NCBI GenBank assembly: GCA_910585195.1
Contig: CAJUCX010000004.1
Span: 56,011 to 120,010 of the forward strand
DNA: 64,000 bases
DNA from: an uncultured Christensenellaceae bacterium
GTDB taxonomy: Bacteria > Bacillota > Clostridia > Christensenellales > CAG-314
Direction: 5' to 3'
The notes under the pieces were generated by a model. That model saw only the letters and a program-made list of their open reading frames with translations. It was not told the DNA's origin and did no database searches. Made by a program: the position numbers and the translations under genes. The number at the start of each line of letters is the position of its first letter. The stretch's first letter is position 1. This document shows, one piece after another, positions 60,447-64,000 of the stretch.

Positions 60447-62075
60447 TTATTCCGCTTCTTGCGTAACGGTTTCTTCAACCTTGTTGCCCTTTTTCTTTTG
60501 GTAAATTTTCAAACCGAAAATTACGCCGAATAAGCCAATCAAACCAACCAACAAAGAGATAACCAAACTCCAACCGTAACCCAAACTTGCGGTAAGACCT
60601 GCCACAAGGAAAGTAACCGCGCAAACGCCGCCTACCGTCAAGGCATAAGGCAGCTGCGTAGAAACGTGTTGCAAGTGGTCGCACTGCGCGCCCGTCGACG
60701 CCATAATGGTGGTGTCAGAAATAGGCGAAATATGGTCGCCCAAAACAGCGCCTGCAGCAACCGCCGCAATGCAAATTATAAGCAGCGGGTCGGAAACCGT
60801 TGCGCCTTCCGTAATGCCGAACAGACCTTCCGACAACGGAATGAGTATTGCCATCGTGCCCCAACTCGTGCCGGTAGAAAAACCGATAAACGCGCCTAAT
60901 ATAAACAATATTACAGGCATAATCATAAGGAACGACGAGCCTTGCAGTAATACGGAAATGTTTCCGCCGAGATTAAGCGAACTTTTGCAAATGCTGCCCA
61001 AAGACCAAGCAAGCACCAAAATGCTTATTGCCGGCACCATTGACTTAAAGCCTTGCACAAGACTGTCCATATATTCGCGTGGGGTTATTACTTTTCGAAT
61101 CAAATATAAAAATGCAGTAAACACCAAAGCCAAAAACGCGCCGAAGCACAGCGATTTTGTTGCGACGCAGTTTGCAAAAGCGTCAAGTATATTTTCGCCC
61201 GCAAATCCGCCACCGGTGTAAATCATTGCCAAAACCGCGCCGACAATCAAAACGATGATAGGCGCAAGCAAATCCCAAATGGTGCCCTTACTGCTTATTT
61301 CAAACTCAGGTTCTTTTGCCGCCGCTTCGTTGTTACCAAGGTCGCCTGTATTTTTCGCAATGTCTTCAACTTTTTTCATAAAGCCGAAGTCGAAATTCAT
61401 ACAAACAATAGTAATTACAAAAATAATGGTAAAAAGTGCATAGAAGTTGAAAGGTATGGTTTGCAAAAATACGGTAAAGGCGTTTTGTGCCGACATATAA
61501 CCGGTTATTGCCGCGCCCCAACTTGAAACAGGTGCAATTATACAGATAGGTGCAGCCGTAGCGTCTATTATATAAGCAAGTTTTGCGCGAGAAATTTTGT
61601 GCTTGTCGGTAACAGGTTTCATAACCGTGCCGACCGTCAAGCAGTTGAAATAGTCGTCGACAAAAATTATCGCGCCAAGCGCGCTTGTGGAAAGCAAAGC
61701 CGTCTTTTTGCTTTTTATTTTGCCCGTTGCCCAGTTTCCGTATGCTTTTGAGCCGCCCGCTTTGGTAACAAGTGCAACCAACATACCCAAAAGAACCAAA
61801 AATATCAAAATTCCTATATGGTCTGTATCCGCAAGAGAACCTACAATCGTATCAAAAGTAGTCTCGACTGTTTCCATTATAGAAAAATGCCATTGAAACG
61901 TTCCGCCGGAATCCGGTACGAAAAAGCCTACGCCAGCATCCGAAACGCCGCCCGACAATACAAAGATAAATGCCCCTACCAAAACGCCGATAAACAGCGA
62001 AGAATAAACTTCTTTGGTAATTAAGGCAAGTCCTATTGCAATAATAGGCGGCAGCAATACCAATATTTGTGCCAT
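60447..62075 (-). CDS. NhaC-family Na+/H+ antiporter-like transporter
   Basis: 542 residues, about 12 helices. The start MAQILVLLPPIIAIGLALITKEVYSSL and the segments FVDDYFNCLTVGTVMKPV and GTSWGTMAILIPL are NhaC hallmarks. Members can exchange Na+ for H+, or carry amino acids and organic acids, so the substrate is open. The start at 62075 is fixed by GGGAGGAAAATTTTTT; an open extension to 62270 is rejected. A structured leader precedes it. Confidence 0.9.
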   Translation of the reverse strand: MAQILVLLPPIIAIGLALITKEVYSSLFIGVLVGAFIFVLSGGVSDAGVGFFVPDSGGTFQWHFSIMETVETTFDTIVGSLADTDHIGILIFLVLLGMLVALVTKAGGSKAYGNWATGKIKSKKTALLSTSALGAIIFVDDYFNCLTVGTVMKPVTDKHKISRAKLAYIIDATAAPICIIAPVSSWGAAITGYMSAQNAFTVFLQTIPFNFYALFTIIFVITIVCMNFDFGFMKKVEDIAKNTGDLGNNEAAAKEPEFEISSKGTIWDLLAPIIVLIVGAVLAMIYTGGGFAGENILDAFANCVATKSLCFGAFLALVFTAFLYLIRKVITPREYMDSLVQGFKSMVPAISILVLAWSLGSICKSSLNLGGNISVLLQGSSFLMIMPVILFILGAFIGFSTGTSWGTMAILIPLSEGLFGITEGATVSDPLLIICIAAVAAGAVLGDHISPISDTTIMASTGAQCDHLQHVSTQLPYALTVGGVCAVTFLVAGLTASLGYGWSLVISLLVGLIGLFGVIFGLKIYQKKKGNKVEETVTQEAE

Positions 62076-62091
62076 AAAAAATTTTCCTCCC

Positions 62092-62157
62092 AAATACAGC
62101 GGAGCATTTTTGCGCAAACGCACAAATAAAGCGCGCTTAAACCATGCACCGGTATTT
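62092..62157 (-). ncRNA. Candidate structured leader of the nhaC-family gene
   Basis: 66 nt from the predicted start point to the SD. AAATAC (62152-62157) pairs with GTATTT (62092-62097); inside this CGG/CCG and GCAT/ATGC extend the stem with a bulge and one mismatch. The loop holds a small TGCG/CGCA hairpin and an AAGCGCGCTT repeat. The 3' arm ends exactly at the SD (GGGAGG). Matches no riboswitch class I recognise. Confidence 0.4.
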
Positions 62158-62168
62158 ATTTCGCTAAA

Positions 62169-62197
62169 AGTGTAAATTATTGAAGCCGATATGTCAA
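62169..62197 (-). promoter_or_regulatory. Promoter of the nhaC-family gene
   Basis: TTGACA (62192-62197), 17-bp spacer, TACACT (62169-62174). The predicted start is about 5 nt before the structured leader. The remaining 62200-62380 is AT-rich with no other signal. Confidence 0.65.
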
Positions 62198-62380
62198 TAA
62201 ATAACAAAAATTTATTGAAATTTATATAAAAATTTTTCAAAATTAAAGATATTTTGCAATATTTTGACAAAATATTATCAAAATATTAAATTTCGTTACG
62301 CAATTTTATCAATTATATAAAGAAAATAAAATATTCGTTATTTACAAGCATTTAGAAATATAAAATTTTTTGCAAGAAAA

Positions 62381-62404
62381 AAGCAAGGATTTCTCCTTGC
62401 TTTT
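62381..62404 (-). terminator. Terminator of the SGNH hydrolase gene
   Basis: Perfect 9-bp stem AAGCAAGGA/TCCTTGCTT with a 4-nt loop, followed on the minus strand by TTTTTTC, 30 bp past the stop. A short GT-rich simple repeat lies between them. Confidence 0.85.
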
Positions 62405-62433
62405 CCCTTTGTGTGTGTATGTGTGTATTTACC

Positions 62434-63138
62434 TCAGTTGGCTTTTGCCAACGCGGCATCGGAATAATAATCGACAAAAGCGTCAACAATGACCTTTTGT
62501 CCTTTCTCGTTTGGATGTATGCCGTCGGCGCACATCAAATCGGGAAAACGCTCGTTTTGCAAAAACTTTTGTCTTACGTCTACAAAGTCGCATTTATTTT
62601 CCAACGCAACTTTCATAACCGCGTTTGAAAATATTTCCTGATATCTGTATATCCTTGCGACGTCCCCCAAAAAGCACATTATGCTGTCGATTTTTTCTTT
62701 TTTGTTTTCAGCCACCCAGTTGAGATACCTCTGAGCGTCAAGCGGCGGCAAACTCATCATAACGACCTTTATGCCCTTTGCTTTAAGCTGCAGAACAAGA
62801 GTCCGCAATTTTTGTTCAAACTCAACTATGCCCGTTTTGGAAGTATGCTGACTCATCGGGTTTAAGGCAATTTCGTTCCACATAAAATCGCTGTCGTTTC
62901 CGCCATATTCGATAACGGCAACGTCAATGTCGTCGCTTGCAAGCAAAAAATCGTTTACTATTTTTTGCCCCTTTACGATTTCGCACCCGAAACGTGATTT
63001 GTTTACGATAGATACGTTTAGCGTATTTTCTATAAACTGCCAATCAATGTTTTTTGAAAAGCAATATTTGTTATTGTCGTCCAGTATGACGCCCCTTAAA
63101 ATAGAATCGCCGAACAACGCTACTTTTTTAATTTTCAT
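62434..63138 (-). CDS. SGNH/GDSL-family hydrolase
   Basis: 234 residues. ALFGDSILRGV (block I, Ser11), SRFGCEIVKG (block II), EYGGNDSDF (block III) and CADGIHPNEKG (block V with Asp and His) form the complete SGNH active site. No signal peptide, so it is cytoplasmic; esterase or thioesterase activity is likely, substrate unknown. AGGTGATACGATT precedes the ATG. Divergent from the DUF1836 gene. Confidence 0.9.
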   Translation of the reverse strand: MKIKKVALFGDSILRGVILDDNNKYCFSKNIDWQFIENTLNVSIVNKSRFGCEIVKGQKIVNDFLLASDDIDVAVIEYGGNDSDFMWNEIALNPMSQHTSKTGIVEFEQKLRTLVLQLKAKGIKVVMMSLPPLDAQRYLNWVAENKKEKIDSIMCFLGDVARIYRYQEIFSNAVMKVALENKCDFVDVRQKFLQNERFPDLMCADGIHPNEKGQKVIVDAFVDYYSDAALAKAN

Positions 63139-63164
63139 AATCGTATCACCTAGTTTCTAAAACT

Positions 63165-63193
63165 ATATTAGTTTGTTTTTATAAATATGTCAA
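63165..63193 (-). promoter_or_regulatory. Promoter of the SGNH hydrolase gene
   Basis: TTGACA (63188-63193), 17-bp spacer, TAATAT (63165-63170), back to back with the DUF1836 promoter. Confidence 0.65.
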
Positions 63194-63211
63194 GTGTTTT
63201 TATAAAAAATG

Positions 63212-63240
63212 TTGTTAAAATTTTTTTAATGTGATATATT
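63212..63240 (+). promoter_or_regulatory. Predicted leaderless promoter of the DUF1836 gene
   Basis: TTGTTA (63212-63217), 17-bp spacer, TATATT (63235-63240), then 6 nt to the ATG, the same geometry as at nadD. No SD. Confidence 0.6.
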
Positions 63241-63246
63241 ATTGAT

Positions 63247-63897
63247 ATGGAAAGCACAGAATTTATTATTAAATTGTCGGAATTTGAAAAAAAACTGCAA
63301 ACTTACCATATGCCGCGTTTCCGCGAATTGCCTGACATCGATTTATATATGGACCAAGTTATAAGTTACGTCAACAAATATCTAAACGTCTTTAACTCCT
63401 CTGCGGAAAATCTTATTACGCCGTCTATGATAAACAATTACGTCAAGCACGGCATACTTCCGCCGCCTGCCGGCAAAAAATACAGCCGCATTCATCTTGC
63501 GTATATTTGCGTAATATTTTTTCTTAAACAGATACTTTCTTTGGAAGAAATCAAAAACATAATCAGACATCAAGTAAAAGAAAGCAACGAGTTTAAGGCT
63601 TACACTTATTTTTGCCAAGAATTGGAAGAAGCATTCAAAAATTGTTGTATTTATGTAAAAAGAACCGACGACGAAAAGAAAGCGACTTTGGACGAAACTA
63701 AGTTTGCACTAAAAAGCAGCACCGTATCCATTGCCCATCTGCTTTACGCAAAAAAGGTAATTGCCTTGCAGGCGGAAGCCGATTTATCGACAAATGCCGA
63801 TACGGAAAAAGATAAAAAGAAAAAGGATAAGGAAAAAGAAAACAAGGACAAAAAGAAAGATAAAACCAATGACGCAACCGACAACGAAAAAGAATAA
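63247..63897 (+). CDS. DUF1836 protein, MerR-like HTH
   Basis: 216 residues. Residues about 55-125 hold the DUF1836 core: LITPSMINNYVKHGILPPPAGKKYSRIHLAY is a helix-turn-helix with a wing, close to MerR-type heads, so DNA binding is likely. The C-terminal 35 residues are a KDKKKKDKEKE tail. The ATG has no SD. A terminator follows at the window end. The regulon is unknown. Confidence 0.85.
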   Translation: MESTEFIIKLSEFEKKLQTYHMPRFRELPDIDLYMDQVISYVNKYLNVFNSSAENLITPSMINNYVKHGILPPPAGKKYSRIHLAYICVIFFLKQILSLEEIKNIIRHQVKESNEFKAYTYFCQELEEAFKNCCIYVKRTDDEKKATLDETKFALKSSTVSIAHLLYAKKVIALQAEADLSTNADTEKDKKKKDKEKENKDKKKDKTNDATDNEKE

Positions 63898-63974
63898 CAA
63901 AAAATACAAACCAAAGCCCCTGCTTTAACCGTAATTCCCATAGGAAATATAATAAAACGCAAATAAAAAGATTT

Positions 63975-63997
63975 AGGCATAGCGTTAAGCTGTGCCT
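63975..63997 (+). terminator. Terminator after the DUF1836 gene
   Basis: AGGCATAGC/GCTGTGCCT stem (one G-U) with a 5-nt loop, running into T at the window edge. Confidence 0.65.
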
Positions 63998-64000
63998 TTT

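Noticed and set aside
62076..62270. Longer N-terminus of the NhaC-family protein
   Set aside because: The extension is not NhaC-like, overlaps the promoter and leader, and the ATG at 62075 has a strong SD.
62408..62428. GT-rich simple repeat as a phase-variable tract
   Set aside because: Short, interrupted, and lies after the SGNH stop codon.
1..64000. tRNA, rRNA, prophage or defence genes
   Set aside because: Both strands were scanned for tRNA-like cloverleafs, rRNA segments, integrases and known defence motifs; none was seen.

Overview
The window looks like chromosomal DNA from an anaerobic, low-to-moderate GC Bacillota (class Clostridia), plausibly an uncultured gut lineage. Supporting genes are mcsA-mcsB-clpC, an NfnAB-type ferredoxin:NADP oxidoreductase, nrdR, long-form HPF, ECF-type vitamin transporters under FMN and TPP riboswitches, Clostridia-type families such as DUF3343 and DUF1836, and Shine-Dalgarno sites close to AGGAGG. 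The exact taxon cannot be read from the sequence. Most genes are on the minus strand. I see no rRNA, tRNA, CRISPR array, prophage or insertion sequence.

Layout. 1-4.9 kb: a minus-strand cluster tsaE-tsaB-rimI-hydrolase-murF-ddl (tRNA t6A modification, ribosomal protein acetylation, D-Ala-D-Ala metabolism); ddl runs off the left edge. 5-10.4 kb: FMN-riboswitch-controlled ribU, small accessory proteins, rsfS and a nadD-yqeK fusion with a predicted leaderless promoter. 10.4-15.4 kb: nth-nfnA-nfnB-obgE-yhbY and a DUF3343 gene. 15.6-18.7 kb: a cysteine-desulfurase-like gene, a protein with an in-frame 84-bp tandem repeat, and an ECF S-component-like gene. 18.8-24.3 kb: S41 protease, malic enzyme, a degenerate ABC ATPase with a YfbR-like HD protein, and a glycosyltransferase. 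24.4-30.9 kb: TPP-riboswitch thiT, a secreted/anchored protein, hpf, clpC-mcsB-mcsA. 31-33.1 kb: padR-DUF1700-DUF4097 with an operator in the promoter. 33.3-37.1 kb: EF-G-like GTPase, murI, and rpsT with an unusually long tail.

37.2-47.8 kb is a purine operon, purE-C-F-N-H-D-L-nrdR, with a LacI-type palindrome on the -35 box. It has no purM; a terminator sits where purM is usually found. 47.9-64 kb holds a GH95-like glycosidase, an unknown membrane protein behind a dense series of hairpins, rsmI and a TrmN6-like methyltransferase, an M3 oligopeptidase, a MATE transporter, CYTH and HAD proteins, a DUF3810 protein with cyclophilin, an NhaC-family antiporter with a structured leader, an SGNH hydrolase, and a DUF1836 regulator with a predicted leaderless promoter.

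The most unusual signals are in RNA and expression architecture rather than in exotic proteins. They are the exact -10/ATG geometries predicting leaderless mRNAs, 5'-terminal hairpins abutting SD-less start codons (nth, tsaE), the compact structured nhaC leader, and five inverted repeats packed into about 200 bp between rsmI and a membrane-protein gene. No complete new defence or biosynthetic system is evident.
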